DNA from: Chionoecetes opilio | Taxonomy: Eukaryota; Arthropoda; Malacostraca; Decapoda; Majidae | Reading direction: 5' to 3' | Assembly (NCBI GenBank): GCA_016584305.1 | Contig: JACEEZ010000082.1 | Span: 14,360 to 78,359, forward strand | Length of the DNA stretch: 64,000 nt | Shown here: positions 1 through 11,195 of the stretch, one piece after another | Layout of the letters: every line of letters starts with the position of its first letter | How positions within the stretch are numbered: position 1 is the first letter of the stretch | Notes under the pieces: generated by a model | What the model was told of the DNA's origin: nothing | What the model saw: the letters and a program-made list of their open reading frames with translations, nothing else | The model's database searches: none | Translations under genes and position numbers: made by a program

Positions 1-1029
1 ACGTGAAAATAAATTCTATTAAAGTTTGAAAGATCTGGCAAGTCTGCGTCCTGTCGCCCGAAAAGCTACTGTTTACTGTCTTTCATCGCGCGAAGAAAAA
101 CGTGAGAAGCAAAATGCGCAACAGTTATATTTCCAGCTACAAAGCATAAAACAACGCTGAAACAGGGTAGAATATACAGCCATGATATAAACTACTGTGT
201 AACATCTTCAGTGGCACATAAAAATCAGTAGTGATGCTATAATTCGTAATATTTGGCACCTGGCGACTTCACTGCAGGTGGCGACTTCACTGTTATCTAC
301 GGTAGACTTAGAATTAAATTTTTGCAGGATTCAAATATATTTGCAAGGGAAACATTTTTACTACCTTGGGCCCTGTCCAAAATGTATTATTTACTTTAAG
401 TAACATTTTTTCAACCAAGGTTCCAAGCAACCGTAATTGAATATAAATAATTTGTATTTCCGTCACAAAAACGTAAATTAAAATATAAAGAAGGTGCTAT
501 ATAAGTACTACAAAAGTTATTTAGTCACGTGAATTTTCTACGTTGTTTCCACGTTATTTCGTGTCTACAAATCTACGTGAATTTCACGTAGAAATACAAC
601 GTTGCTACACCGACGTGGCTATAACGTGCTCCTTACGTAGAAAATCAGTCACCTGATTTTCACCATAACGCCACGTGGAATTCCCGTGGTGTGTTTGCTG
701 GGAAGAAAGTTTGTATGTAAAGTATGTAAAGTGTTGTAATTGAAAATGAAATAAAACAAAATTGATGATAAAAAACAGAAATGAAATTATATCAGCCTGG
801 AATGATCCCTTTCCTTCTATCCCACCTCCCCCTGCCCTGAAAGTATGAACCATTTGATAAGGTAAAAAATAGATCGAATTCCTTAAAAATGAAAACGAAC
901 TTCAAGTCTTGGCCCATGGTAATGAAAAATGTTCAAAATGGCTGAAGCTGTCAAGAAGTGGGGAGAAGGATGACTCAGGAAGATGAATCAGATTTACAAT
1001 GTGTCAGAGAAAGGTCCAGTACATCGGAG
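1..1029. other. AT-rich non-coding start of window
   Basis: I see no gene here. The short frames lack any recognisable domain or composition typical of coding DNA. The stretch 520-690 is unusual: it holds about ten ACGT cores, several inside palindromes such as CACGTG (526) and TACGTGAATTTCACGTA (574-590). That could be the terminal region of an unrecognised DNA transposon or a dense E-box-like array. Confidence 0.5.
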
Positions 1030-2650
1030 ACTGAAGGAGAGAGGAGTGGAGATGCTGCAAAAAAGCAGGAGCAACTCATAGCTCAGGCAAAATATTAGAT
1101 GAACAAAAAACAAAGGACATGAAAATCCAAGTGAACGAAGAGAAGGAGGTAAAAGAACAGCATCCAGTGAAAGGGATGAGAGCATAGCATGACACACATT
1201 TGATGAAAAATAAAGAATTTTTTCCACAGAAATAGGCCGACTCAGGCATGGAGAGGCACCTGGAATTTCTGTCTTGCTGTCGATGAGGTATCCCACTGAT
1301 CCAGCACACTTAGCCAAGTATAACATCAACATAAATTATTATGAATTCCGTGAACTATGCTGTTCAGTTGGGCCGAACCAGCCAGTTGTTAGTTATCCCG
1401 AGAATGAAAAGGGGCGTTCTTTAAGAAGCACTGGTATGAGAACAGACCTTACCTTGAATATTCTGTAGAAACTGATATTGCTTCAGCTGTCGCTTGTTTC
1501 TGCATGTAGACAAGTATAAGTGTAAAGCAGCATGGAGGTCTACCGGAATAAGTAAATGGCATCAAGCACTTGACAAAATGAAAGAGCTCAGCATCATCTG
1601 CAGCACACATGACTGCCATGGTGAGGTTGAATAATTTATAAAAGAAGAGACTGGAAAAGTCCCTGGAAGCAGCAGATGAAAAAAGTCAAGCTACGAAAGC
1701 TGAAAGGAGACAGAAAAATAGAGAGGTGTTGTACAGACTGATAGACATAATATTATACTTAGTAAGGCAAGGACTTCCATTGAGAGGAAAAGATGCGAGT
1801 GAAGCAAGTCAGAACAGAGGCAATTTCCTCGAGCTTATCCAACTGTTTGCAAAGTATGATAGTGTAATGAACAACTATTTGAATGTTGTTCAGCGTGCTG
1901 CATCCCATGGTAAGCCTGAAGTGTCGATGCTGTCAAATCAAATCCAGAATTGTTATTATGGCTATGGGCACTTATGTGAGAAAAACTCTTTTGAATGAGA
2001 TCAGGGCAACCAAGATATATTCGTTTCTGATGGATGAGACAACTGATATTTCTAACACTGATCAGGCATCAATGTGTGTTCGGTATGTGCATGACGACGA
2101 GATAAAAGAACGCTTTATTGAAGTGTGTGACGTGGAAAGCACCACAGACGAAGAGCTAGAGACCCTCACCCTGGCATTTTAGAAAAGACATGATCTGCAG
2201 ATCTATCGCTAAACAATATCATTGAGCCAAAGAACTGGAAATAAGATAGAGATACTGCAAGACCTAATTAAGTTCCTGACCTAACACATGTGCAACTTTT
2301 AAGATTTCAAAGGAGATGTAGATAAACTGTTGACATAATTGCGGGTGTTCCACTCATCCTTCTCACTGGCCAGAAATGATTTGAAGTCGATTCTTGACTG
2401 CTTTAGGACGAACTATCTCTATCATGTCTTCCCAGTGGTATATGCAATGATCAAGATTTATGCGACAATACCAGTGACAACTGCAACAGTCGAGAGATCT
2501 TTTTCAAAACTGAAGTTAATCAAGAGCAAGCTACGTAGCCTATGTGGCGGGGAACGGCTTTCTGATCTAGTCTTGCTCCGTATTAAAAAAGACATCGCCA
2601 TTGAGCACGATGAGGTTTTAAACCCATTTTCAAGAGAATGGCTAACATAA
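1030..2650 (+). pseudogene. hAT transposase relic, ZMYM/TTF-DUF4371 type
   Basis: This is a broken transposase of the hAT group that resembles ZMYM6-like proteins. Three modules follow in order. About 1340-1500 holds a TTF-type finger remnant with the pattern GPNQP, then WYENRPYLEYS, in a shifted frame. Positions 1726-2182 hold a DUF4371 region (LIDIILYLVRQGLPLRG, RGNFLELI, then FLMDETTDISN and VCDVESTTDEEL). Positions 2339-2650 hold the hAT C-terminal dimerisation domain (ATVERSFSKLK, RLSDLVLLRI). Frames change between modules, stops are present, and most of the normal span between DUF4371 and the dimerisation domain is missing. The family binds transposon ends and cuts DNA; this copy cannot encode a working enzyme. 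Terminal repeats and a target duplication were not found. Family assignment is secure from the motifs; the 5' limit is approximate. Confidence 0.88.
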
Positions 2651-3177
2651 ACTAGATTCCTGTTGTAAACACATAGATATAACATTAAGCATGTAGACAC
2701 ACCACATTTTCTATCGCATTTTTCTACCGCAATTTCCATAGGCCATATGACCTCTGATGCCTGGAAACAGTTAAAAATATATCTACCATTAACTTAACCA
2801 GGGGCGTGCACAGGGGGGGGGGGGGGGGGGAGCTCGGGGTGCTTCAGCCCTTTTCACTAAAAGTGCCCTTTTTGTCGGGAAAAAGCTTCAATAATATAAC
2901 CATTCTATTGAAATTATATTTCTATTTCAATCCTTTTTTTTTTTTTTTGTCTATCGTGCCTCCAATGGCGGATCTACGGGGGGCCTTTGGGGGCACGTGC
3001 CCCTCCAGTTTAGGGTAGTACCCCCCAGGTGCCCCCTCCATTTCAGGGTTGTGTCCCTCATTTGAATAACTAGATAATGTGTAATGTACTGAGAAAAAAT
3101 AACTAATAGTTTTAATCTAAAATTTAAAATTTATACTCATAATGGATTTATAATAACATGATGATTCAACAAATGCA

Positions 3178-3213
<36 letters not shown>

Positions 3214-3219
3214 AATATA

Positions 3220-3301
<82 letters not shown>

Positions 3302-3371
3302 GTGGTGTGGGTATAATTCAATAACTTAACTCGGCTTGAAGATTGTAGATTGTATAATGCCAAGGATTGTA
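2651..3371. other. Non-coding spacer with G-run and (AT)n
   Basis: No gene is seen. A run of about 20 G starts near 2811, after the string CAGGGGCGTGCACAGG (2798-2813). A similar G/C-rich string occurs at 2965-3050. Both resemble hAT-type termini, but no partner end could be placed. Confidence 0.5.
3181..3298. repeat. (AT)n microsatellite
   Basis: Almost pure AT dinucleotide repeat, interrupted once around 3211-3227 by TTTTAATATAATATATT. Confidence 0.95.
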
Positions 3372-3374
3372 GTA

Positions 3375-6300
3375 TAGTCCGTCAGCCACAGGCCAAATTT
3401 GGTCGATCGGTACCAGTCAAGGTGGCGAATTTTAATACTCATTTCTTGAAAGATATATATTAGAGGAATACATTTTTGCCTGATAGTAATTTGGAAGTAG
3501 TAGCTTAAGGTTATTACAGACTAGTTTATGATGTAGCTCCCCAAAATACACATTTTCAGAAAAAATAACCTAATGTTTTAACATACTTTTATTACATGTT
3601 GAATTGTTCCAAAACATAACCAGTTAAGTAATAATACAATTGTTATAAAGATATACGTTATGTGTGGATAAAAAGACTGTCAAACCGTTTGAAAATACAT
3701 GTTACAGAGGTATGAACACCTTATAGAGAATTAATGAATATGCACTCGCAAATCTCAATATTATTAGGCAGTTTGAGATATTTACTCCAAATGAAGTCAA
3801 TTGTCACACTACTCTACAGTAATAAATCCAATTTTGCATCAGGAACATACCGTTATCTCGCACTAGAAATAAGTAAAAGCATTGTCATAATAGTTAAACA
3901 TGTTAAAATTAATCCATATGGAATGACATTTATTTCCTGATACCCAACCAAATTTTAGATTTTTCTTGCACATTAATTATTCTGACAAACGTTTCGACAT
4001 AAACTTTTAATATATCTATATATCATGAACAATACATAAACAGTTCAGTTGTACCAGTAAGTAATGACTAATTGCATACATAGTCTCCAATACAGATTAC
4101 ATAATAGTACCAACATCATCCAATGTACAACAACAGAAAGTGCACACATCACATAATTGCAACATTTGTAATGTTCGTATTTGCAAAATACTGAAACCAG
4201 TCTTTAATCCTGGATAATAACAGACCATGTATCAGTCAAAGTCCTCATCATCAATGTCATCCTCATCTACTGTGGGAGTCTCCTCTTCCTCGTCATCTGG
4301 CTGGTTCTCGCATGGGGACAGTTTGCAGAGCTCTGAGCACTTCAGTCCATTAATAACACAAGTGCACTTTGGAAGCCTGCACGTTTTAGAACAATTACAT
4401 GCAAGGAGTTCCATTATAGTTTCAGGAGCAGTGGCTAAATCCATCCAGTTGATCATGAGCTCTTCCTGATCTCCAATTACTTCAAGCTTCCATCCGCGAC
4501 CTCTTGGTGGTGGTACATCTGGGTTGCCTTCCAGACTCCTTCTCTAGATTGCAGTTTGATAATTTGCTCGCAGAATGTGCTTGTGTAAAGCATTTGCGCA
4601 TGGAGGTAGTTGGTGTGGCTCAATGTGTCCTTTCTTTGATGCAAACAAACAATAGCGCAGCTCATTAACTTTAGTCGTAGCCGTCTTAGAGGCATAAATC
4701 CGACATGTGAATTTTTCTAATCTGTCTACCAGTGATTGGGATACAGTCCATTCCTTTCCAAGTTCACAAAATAATTTCTGAACCTCGGGATCATACTTCA
4801 ACAGTTTGAGGGAGCTCACCTTCCCTCGTCCAGCAAAGGTGCTGACAGCATCACACCCAGTGAATAAATGCATGCCAATGATGGCTTCACAGACAGATTC
4901 TCCAAGAACACTGGCCACTTTCTGGACCTCAATATATTTGATTCTGGCTTGTGTTCCACATTTCAAGTACAATGAGGCACCGATATCCTTGTTAAAGACT
5001 AGAAGCAGTAAGAACACGTCTGTGTCATCAGCAACAACAACAACTGTCTGAAAATCAGATGTGGCAGCATGTGCTGCGTGTAAGAGAATCCTGGTATCTG
5101 CCTCTTCCTGAGATAATTTCAGCTCTGTGACAAGCTTACAACCCTGCCCAGTGATTTTATGACATAATTCTTCACACCTAACATACAGAATTTTGCCATG
5201 GAGTCTCTCAATATGCCTTTCTTGTTTTCATTCCTTTGTGAGGAACTGAATGAGACTGGTTTTGTTGTCTGTCGAGGACAGAAACTTTCTCCACTGTACT
5301 ACCAGCTGTTTGGCTTTGATGTTTTTATACTGGATACTGCCAGTTGTGGATCTTCTCAATTGTCTCTCAACAGCGTTAATAGAGTGTTCCTGATAGACGT
5401 CAAACAAAATATCTATGCGGTCACTGTTTGATGCCTCATGGAGAGCCTTAGACAAGATTAGTGATGCAATATCACCAAAGGTTTTCTGGTCACCTTTAAT
5501 CTTGTGAACAATGGCCATCCCATCTATCACACAGGCTGATGGTGGGGCTACGACTTCTGTTGGAGTGACATTCTTTTGAAGTTCCCTTGACAGTGTTGAC
5601 TTTGCTGTTTTTCTAGGGAATCCATCAGGCGTGGCAATGGACCATGGCAAAGGACCCAGTGGGTATTCTAGAACTTCCCTCATGTCAAGATCACGTGTCT
5701 GAGCCATCATTAACATATTGCCCAAAAGTCCTGTTGTTGCTCGAAGGATGATGTTTCTCCCATTCGATTTCACACTCTTTGTTTTAGTTGCATCACTGAA
5801 AGTCTTAAGCTTCAACTTAGGTAGACGATCATGAAATTTGACTAACGGAGGGCTGCTCTCCAGTCGTTCTTTCTTGAAGGTATCATAGGATTCCTCGCCA
5901 CGACGCCTTGCCTGTTTTAAATCCTCTGCTACATCACAGGGTGCTACAGTAGCATTACATATGTTAACAAGGTCGGATGGCTCTTTGAAAGGATTCACCA
6001 AGTCACCAACAACATCCACAACTGCACAGACAGCTCTCTCATCTTTCAGTATTCGTGGTTTGTGCAGGTCTGCATGTTGCATATCTTCCTTGTTCAGATG
6101 AAGTAGGTCGCGTAACATCCTGACATATGCACTTCGATATTCTGCTGTGAGATAGTATCTCGTAACAGCAATTGTGTTGAGGCTGAAGCGGCATGTTCCA
6201 CCAGGAGTTTTGGTATCTTTGTTGACAGTTTCCTCCGTGGTCTGATCAACAGGAATGCGTCCAAATGTATTTGAGGAGCCTATCTGTACACTAAACCATC

Positions 6301-6515
6301 CTAAACGTGTGCATAATTAATGGTATGCACCCTAAATTATTGATTTATAGATAATTCACATTATGATACTTTGAACAGCTCTAGCTACCTTAAGCTACTC
6401 ATTTGAGACTGCTATCATACATTTTTGTAATACCTATGGATAGACCTTTCAAATGATACCACATACGTTTGGCCACCTCATATGGTACCGGCCACCCCCC
6501 ATAGCTGACGGACTA
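3375..6515 (-). mobile_element. Element V: Academ-like DNA transposon, GTA duplication
   Basis: The ends are inverted repeats. TAGTCCGTCAGC at 3375 matches the reverse complement of the last 12 bases ending at 6515. Patchy similarity continues inward for roughly 150 bases (shared GGTACCA, AGGTGGC, TAGTAGCTTAAGGT). The three bases GTA occur immediately outside each end (3372-3374 and 6516-6518), as expected for a 3-bp target duplication. The element is 3,141 bp and carries one minus-strand coding region (XPG/PIN nuclease plus CXC). From memory, Academ transposons make 3-4 bp duplications and one lineage encodes an XPG nuclease; that classification is an inference. The transposase half present in the related element U is absent here, so V looks like a derivative that depends on another copy. 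Confidence 0.8.
4232..6302 (-). pseudogene. XPG/PIN-nuclease and CXC protein of element V
   Basis: A single frame runs on the minus strand, interrupted by only two stops, TGA at 5228-5230 and TAG at 4544-4546. Near the N-terminus is IPVDQTTEETVNKDT, a motif also found (as IPIDQAHEQENAKVKG) in the protein of element U. The nuclease part follows: CVIDGMA, then RIDILFDVYQEHSI, then EEADTR (5090-5107), DDTD (5018-5029) and TGCDAVSTFAGRGK (near 4850). This order mirrors the acidic residues and helix-hairpin-helix of FEN1/XPG enzymes. At the C-terminus lies a cysteine cluster (CNCSKTCRLPKCTC) like a Tesmin/TSO1 CXC domain, then an acidic tail. All expected catalytic acids appear retained. Coding similarity begins just after an AG at 6303-6304 on the minus strand, which may be a splice acceptor or a truncation point. 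Confidence 0.8.
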
Positions 6516-6518
6516 GTA

Positions 6519-6619
6519 CGGGAACAGTGGAATATTGGGCCAAGCACGTGGCCTGGCCAGAGGCGGAGCGCGGACGGTGACCTCCGAGGTGAGTGAGGAG
6601 TGAACGAGTAGTGAGAGTC
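6519..6619. other. Short spacer between V and a hAT fragment
   Basis: G/C-richer spacer without any recognisable feature. Confidence 0.4.
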
Positions 6620-7854
6620 CAGTGTTGCCAGACAGTTTGTTCTCAAAATCTCTAAATATTCGGGGGAAAATCCCCAAAAATCCCCATTTCATATATTTCC
6701 ATACTTGTTATAAAAATGCTGAAATATATGCTACATAGCTACTCCACATGTAAATTAAAATTGCCATGTTGATTTTAATGTACAAATAATTCATACTTTG
6801 TTTTACACAATATATTACATTACACATGAAGTAGCATAATTCACTTTTTTATTATAACCATCACAAGGACTGCAAAAAAAAAGAAGGCAGTAATAGGATA
6901 CAACCTCATGAGCATTTAATAAAAAATACATTTAATAAAATGTTCTACTTAAGTCTGATGGGGATGATATATTTCCTTAAATTGCTTACCTAGAAATATG
7001 ATACAGAAATAAATGAAAATATTAATGCTCTTAGCCTCTTGGGGAACTTAAATAATCCAACTAATATTCTGGACATACTGTACTAAGCCAGAAAGAAAGA
7101 ATAGAATAACACATTTGCATACTAAATAATATCATCACTCGAATCATCATTTTCATGGTATTTGTAGATATCTGAAGTCATCATGTTGACTAGTTTATCA
7201 TTTACAGCAAAATTGAAACATTCCCGGCCTTTCAAATACCGCTTTGAATGCAGAAGTCCAACTAGAGTTCTCTGGTTGAGAGTTTGTTTCTTAGTTTTGT
7301 TTTTAAATAGTTTACAGATGAAAATATCCTTTCTGCTGTGGCACTAGAATGAGGAAGACGCAATAGCCCAGAAACAAAACTTGACAAATTTGGAAACATG
7401 GGGTTTCATCACCACTCTTTATTTTTCTAACTGTCTCCCAGAAGCCTTCAACATCATTGATTTCTGAATCAGCAAGATCGGTGTTTCTTAGTACTCCCCA
7501 TTCTTTGTCTAGGTGATTTATTTTGTCAGGACCTACAATTCCAGAATTTTCTGGAATTACTAGAGGTAGCACACTACCTATAGGCACACTAGGTAGCCAA
7601 TGGACCAATGGAGACCACATTTCTTGACTTACTTCTTTGGGATCAATGAAGCTCAAATTACTTCTTCCTTGCCGTCGGTTTAACCTCATGTTTTCTTTTA
7701 ACCTTCATATTAATAATATTATTTTAAGCGATAAAATACATATTTTTTTCAGAAGCCTCAAAAGTCCCCAAATCGAGAGTGAATGTCCCCATGTCCCCAT
7801 CAGTGCCCCGAAATTCCCAAATATAGGGACAAATCCCCAAATCTGGCAACTCTG
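6620..7854 (-). mobile_element. Truncated hAT transposon
   Basis: The left end CAGTGTTGCCAGA (6620) pairs with the right end TCTGGCAACTCTG (7842-7854) as imperfect inverted repeats typical of hAT elements. Both subterminal regions contain repeated TCCCCAAA-like strings. Flanking AGTGAGAG (6610-6617) and AGTGAGAC (7855-7862) match at 7 of 8 bases, but two extra bases separate the left one from the end, so the 8-bp duplication is probable rather than proven. The element carries only the 3' part of a transposase on the minus strand. Confidence 0.75.
7130..7689 (-). pseudogene. hAT transposase C-terminal fragment
   Basis: Reading the minus strand in two or three frames gives a hAT dimerisation domain: FWETVRKIKSG, then FPNLSSFVSGLLRLPHSSA, then TAERIFS and LKTKLRN. 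The pattern (PHSSA...ER.FS...KTK.RN) is diagnostic of the C-terminal hATC domain, which packs transposase subunits together and completes the catalytic core. At least two frameshifts separate the pieces, and the N-terminal zinc finger and catalytic domain are missing. It is non-functional. Confidence 0.85.
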
Positions 7855-7970
7855 AGTGAGACTGTCATGAGACTAAAAGAGCGAGGTCACGCGTCAATCA
7901 TATTTATAGGCGAAGTCAAGGAGAGAGTTGCCATTACAGTTGCCAAATATGGGCTAACCGACATAGTACA

Positions 7971-7973
<3 letters not shown>

Positions 7974-8043
<70 letters not shown>
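7974..8043. repeat. (TA)n microsatellite at Helitron 5' end
   Basis: Pure TA repeat with one phase change. It obscures the exact 5' terminus of the adjoining Helitron. Confidence 0.95.
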
Positions 8044-8045
<2 letters not shown>

Positions 8046-8082
8046 AAATATAAGCGAAAGTGTGTCTGTCTGTCTGTCTGTC

Positions 8083-8117
<35 letters not shown>

Positions 8118-9102
8118 TATAGGTTCCGCCCCCCGTGGCGCAATCACCTCATATGGCACATTTTTGGAACCGGGTTGACCAGGGGAAGGTCATAAGCCCA
8201 CTTATGAGATGATTCGATCACTTTTTTTTTCTTTTTCTTTTTAGCAGCCTATTAGCGATAATTGTGGAAAAAAAAAGTGGGTTGCGAGAATTGAGGAAAC
8301 CTTGATGTAGGGTGATGGGTAATGGGTGAGTGAATGGGTGGGGTGATGGGTAATGGGTGTGGGTGATGGGTGAGTGAATGGGTGGGGGTGATGGGTTGGG
8401 GGTGATGGGTGATGGGTGAGGGAATAGGTGGGGGGTGATGGGTAATGGTAAATATAAGCGAAAGTGGTGTCTGTCTGTCTGTCTGTCTGTGTGTGTGTGT
8501 GTGTGTTGTGTGTGTGTTGGTATAGGTTCCACCCCCGTGGCGCAATCACCTCATATGGCACATTTTTGGAACCGGGTTGACCAGGGGAAGGTCATAAGCC
8601 ACATATGAGATGATTCGATCACTTTTTTTTTTTTTTTTTTTTTAGCAGCCTATTAGCGATAATGTGAAAAAAAAGTGGGTTGCGAGAATTGAGGAAAGTA
8701 TGTAGGGTGTAGGGTGATGGGTAATGGATTTAGGATGTAGGGTGATGGGTAATGGTGAGTGAATGGGTGGGGTGATGGGTAATGGGTGTGGGTGATGGGT
8801 GAGTGAATGGGTGGGGGGTGATGGGTTGGGGGTGTGATGGGTGAGGGAATAGGTGGGGGGTGATGGGTAATGGGTGAGTGAATGGGTGGGGGGTGATGGG
8901 TAATGGGTGAGTGAATGGGTGGGGGGAATACATACATTTCTACATCCATGATTTCAGGAAAGTTAGAAGGGGCTATCTGGAGAGTCCGTGTTTGGTGGGC
9001 CGAAGGCCCACCAAACACAGGTGGTGGGCCGAAGGCCCACCACCAATAGCCCTCCGCAGGAGCTAGCCAAAAAGTCCGCCCGGAGGGCGGCTTTGCGGCT
9101 AG
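8036..9102 (+). mobile_element. Non-autonomous Helitron, copy 1
   Basis: The 5' part reads ATAAGCGAAAGTGTGTCTG followed by CTGT and GT runs, as in copy 2 at 44767. The 3' part ends in a GC hairpin (CCGCCCGGAGGGCGG) about eight bases before the terminal CTAG at 9099-9102, followed by T. No protein is encoded. A second 5' terminus starts near 8447, so the copy has two heads and one tail, with a GGGTGATGGGTAAT-like minisatellite after each head. Two perfect small palindromes (GGTGGGCCGAAGGCCCACC) lie at about 8993-9043. Helitrons move by rolling-circle replication and do not duplicate the target; this relative would need an autonomous copy elsewhere. Confidence 0.82.
8280..8932. repeat. Minisatellite inside Helitron copy 1
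   Basis: Variable tandem repeats of GGGTGATGGGTAATGGGTGA / GTGAATGGGTGGG type, in two blocks separated by the second Helitron head. Proline/histidine-rich open frames on the minus strand are by-products of this repeat. Confidence 0.85.
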
Positions 9103-9154
9103 TATATATATATACAGTATATAATTATATATATTTTTTATTTTATTATTTTTT

Positions 9155-9695
9155 ATTTTTATTTTACAAGGAACTGGCCAAGGGCACAACAAAAATGGTT
9201 AACACAAAGTCCGCTTAGTTGCCAGTCCCTATAAAGAAAACAGTAAGAGAATAAAATAAAAAAGAGGGGTGAGCCAATTTAGTTCGGGAGGTGTCTTGTT
9301 ACTCTTCTTTTGAAAAGATGTAAGTCATAGGAAAGTGGAAAAATAGAAACAGGAAGAGAGTTCCAGAGTTTACCAGTGAAAGGGACGAAAGAGTAAAGAT
9401 ATTGATTAACTCTTGCATTAGGAAGATGGACATAATAGGGATGAGAATGAGTAGAAAGTCTTGTGCAGCGAGACCGCGGGAGGGGGGGAGGCATGCAGTT
9501 AGCAAGTTCAGAAGAGCAGTGAGCATGAAAATAACGGTAGAAGAGAGCAAGAGAAGCAACATTGCGGCGGTGATTTAAAGATTGAAGACAGTCAGTCAGA
9601 GGAGAGGAGTTGATGAGACGAAAAGCTTTTGACTCAACCCTGTTTAGGAGACTCTTGGTGTGGTGTTCTGACATATGCATCTTACAGTGGCACAT
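9155..9695 (-). pseudogene. 3' end of a Jockey-like LINE
   Basis: The minus strand encodes the C-terminus of a non-LTR reverse transcriptase: NRVESKAFRLINSSPLTDC, RRNVASLALFYRYFHAHC, SELANCMPPPLPRSRCTRL and FTGKLWNSLPVS. I recognise this as the tail of a Jockey/CR1-type ORF2 common in crustacean genomes. The 3' untranslated part (AACTGGCCAAGGGCACAAC and onward) is shared with a second copy at 42427-42588. It ends in an A/T-rich tail next to the Helitron end. The element is 5'-truncated at about 9695, as is usual for LINEs. The last 138 codons are open; upstream domains are absent. Confidence 0.85.
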
Positions 9696-10150
9696 TGTGT
9701 ACTACAAGTGCAGTATACTGCAACACCTTCTGGAAAAGGTTTCAATCCTGCATCTGACATGAACACTTCAACCACTTCCTAGTATAGCCATAATTAAGTG
9801 GTTTAAGAAAAATTGGACTGGGTGCCATAAGTGAAGTCATCTGGTAAGTCGTGTAGAATAAACGCAAGACGTGTGCTTTCAAAGAATGACTTGTAGGTGG
9901 CAATTCACCGAAAGGGAAGAAATACAATTCATTACGAAAGATAACTCAAAGGAGGTGCCTGGCGCCACTGCCGCCACAGTACACACACAGCTACAGCTGG
10001 CTGTCTCTCGCCACCCATCATTTTGCCCGGGAGCCTAGCGTCGCCGCACTAGGCTGCCACCGATCACCGCACACCACCAGCACATCAACGCATCTCTCTG
10101 ACGGGCTCGAGTTAGCCCGTGTCTTCCCTGTTGGAGGCACGCAGTGACGT
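9696..10150. other. Non-coding spacer
   Basis: No gene, RNA or repeat family recognised. Composition becomes G/C-rich towards the minisatellite. Confidence 0.4.
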
Positions 10151-10154
10151 AACA

Positions 10155-11135
10155 AGGGGTGTATAAATGGGGGAGCACTCGGGGGAGGCACAGATAAATA
10201 TGGGAGGGCACTTGGGGGGCACAGGTAAATATGGGGGAGCATTCGAGGGGCACAGGTAAATATGGGGGGGCACTCGGGGGCCACAGGTAAATATGGGGGG
10301 CACTCGGGGGGCACATGTAGATATGAGGGGCACAGGTAAATATGGGGGGTGACTCGGGGGGCACAAGTAAATATGGGGGGCACTCGGGGGGCACAGGTAA
10401 ATATGGGGTGGCACTTGGGGGGGCACAAGTAAATATGGGGGGGCACTCGGGGGGCACAAGTAAATATAGGGGGGCACTCGTGGGGCACAGGTAAATATGG
10501 GGGGGCACTCGAGAGGCACAGGTAAATATGGGGGGCCACTCGGGGGGTACAAGTAAATATGGGGGGCACTCGGGGACACAGGTAAATATGGGGGGGCACT
10601 CGGGGGGCACAGGTAAATATGGGGGGGCACTCGGGGGGCACAAGTAAATATGGGGGGCATTCGGGGGGCACAGGTAAATATCGGGGGGCACTCATGTGGG
10701 ACCAGTAAATATGGGGAGCACTCGGGGGCACAGGTAAATATGGGGGGCACAAGTAAATATGGGGGGGCACTCGGGGCACAGGTAAATATGGGGGGGCACT
10801 CGGGGCACAGGTAAATATGGGGGGGCACTCGGGGGAGCACAAGTAAATATGGGGGACATTCGGGGGGGCACAGGTAGATATGGGGGGGCCTCGGGGGCAC
10901 ATGTAGATATGGGGGGGGACTCGGGGGCACAGGTAAATATGGGGGAGCATTCGGGGGGCACAGGTAAATATTGGGGAGCATTCAGGGGGCACAGGTGAAT
11001 ATGGTGGGCACTCGGGGGCCACAGGTAAATATGGGGGGCACTCGGGGCACAGGTAAATATGGGGGGGCACTCGGGGGCACAGGTAAATATGGGGGGCACT
11101 CGGGGGGCACAGGCAAATATGGGGGGCACTTGGGG
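10155..11135. repeat. G-rich minisatellite, about 30-bp unit
   Basis: About 30 tandem units built around GGGGGGCACTCGGGGGGCAC followed by AGGTAAATATG, with variation mainly in G-run length. Each unit carries CAGGTAAAT, close to a vertebrate/arthropod 5' splice-site consensus on the plus strand. The minus strand is open for long stretches as degenerate Pro/Tyr/Cys repeats, which I treat as an artefact of the repeat. Confidence 0.95.
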
Positions 11136-11195
11136 GCCAGCGGATTTACAGCGGGGCACTCCGGGGCGGATTTACGGCGGAATGGCATAGCCCAC

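Noticed and set aside
2798..3050. Terminal repeat of the hAT relic upstream
   Set aside because: CAGGGGCGTGCACAGG faces away from the relic, and no partner end was found.
10018..11159. Long open frames (up to 350 codons) rich in Pro, Tyr and Cys on the minus strand
   Set aside because: They are the translation of a 30-base minisatellite in all frames. Three overlapping frames are equally open, and no start context or domain supports a protein.
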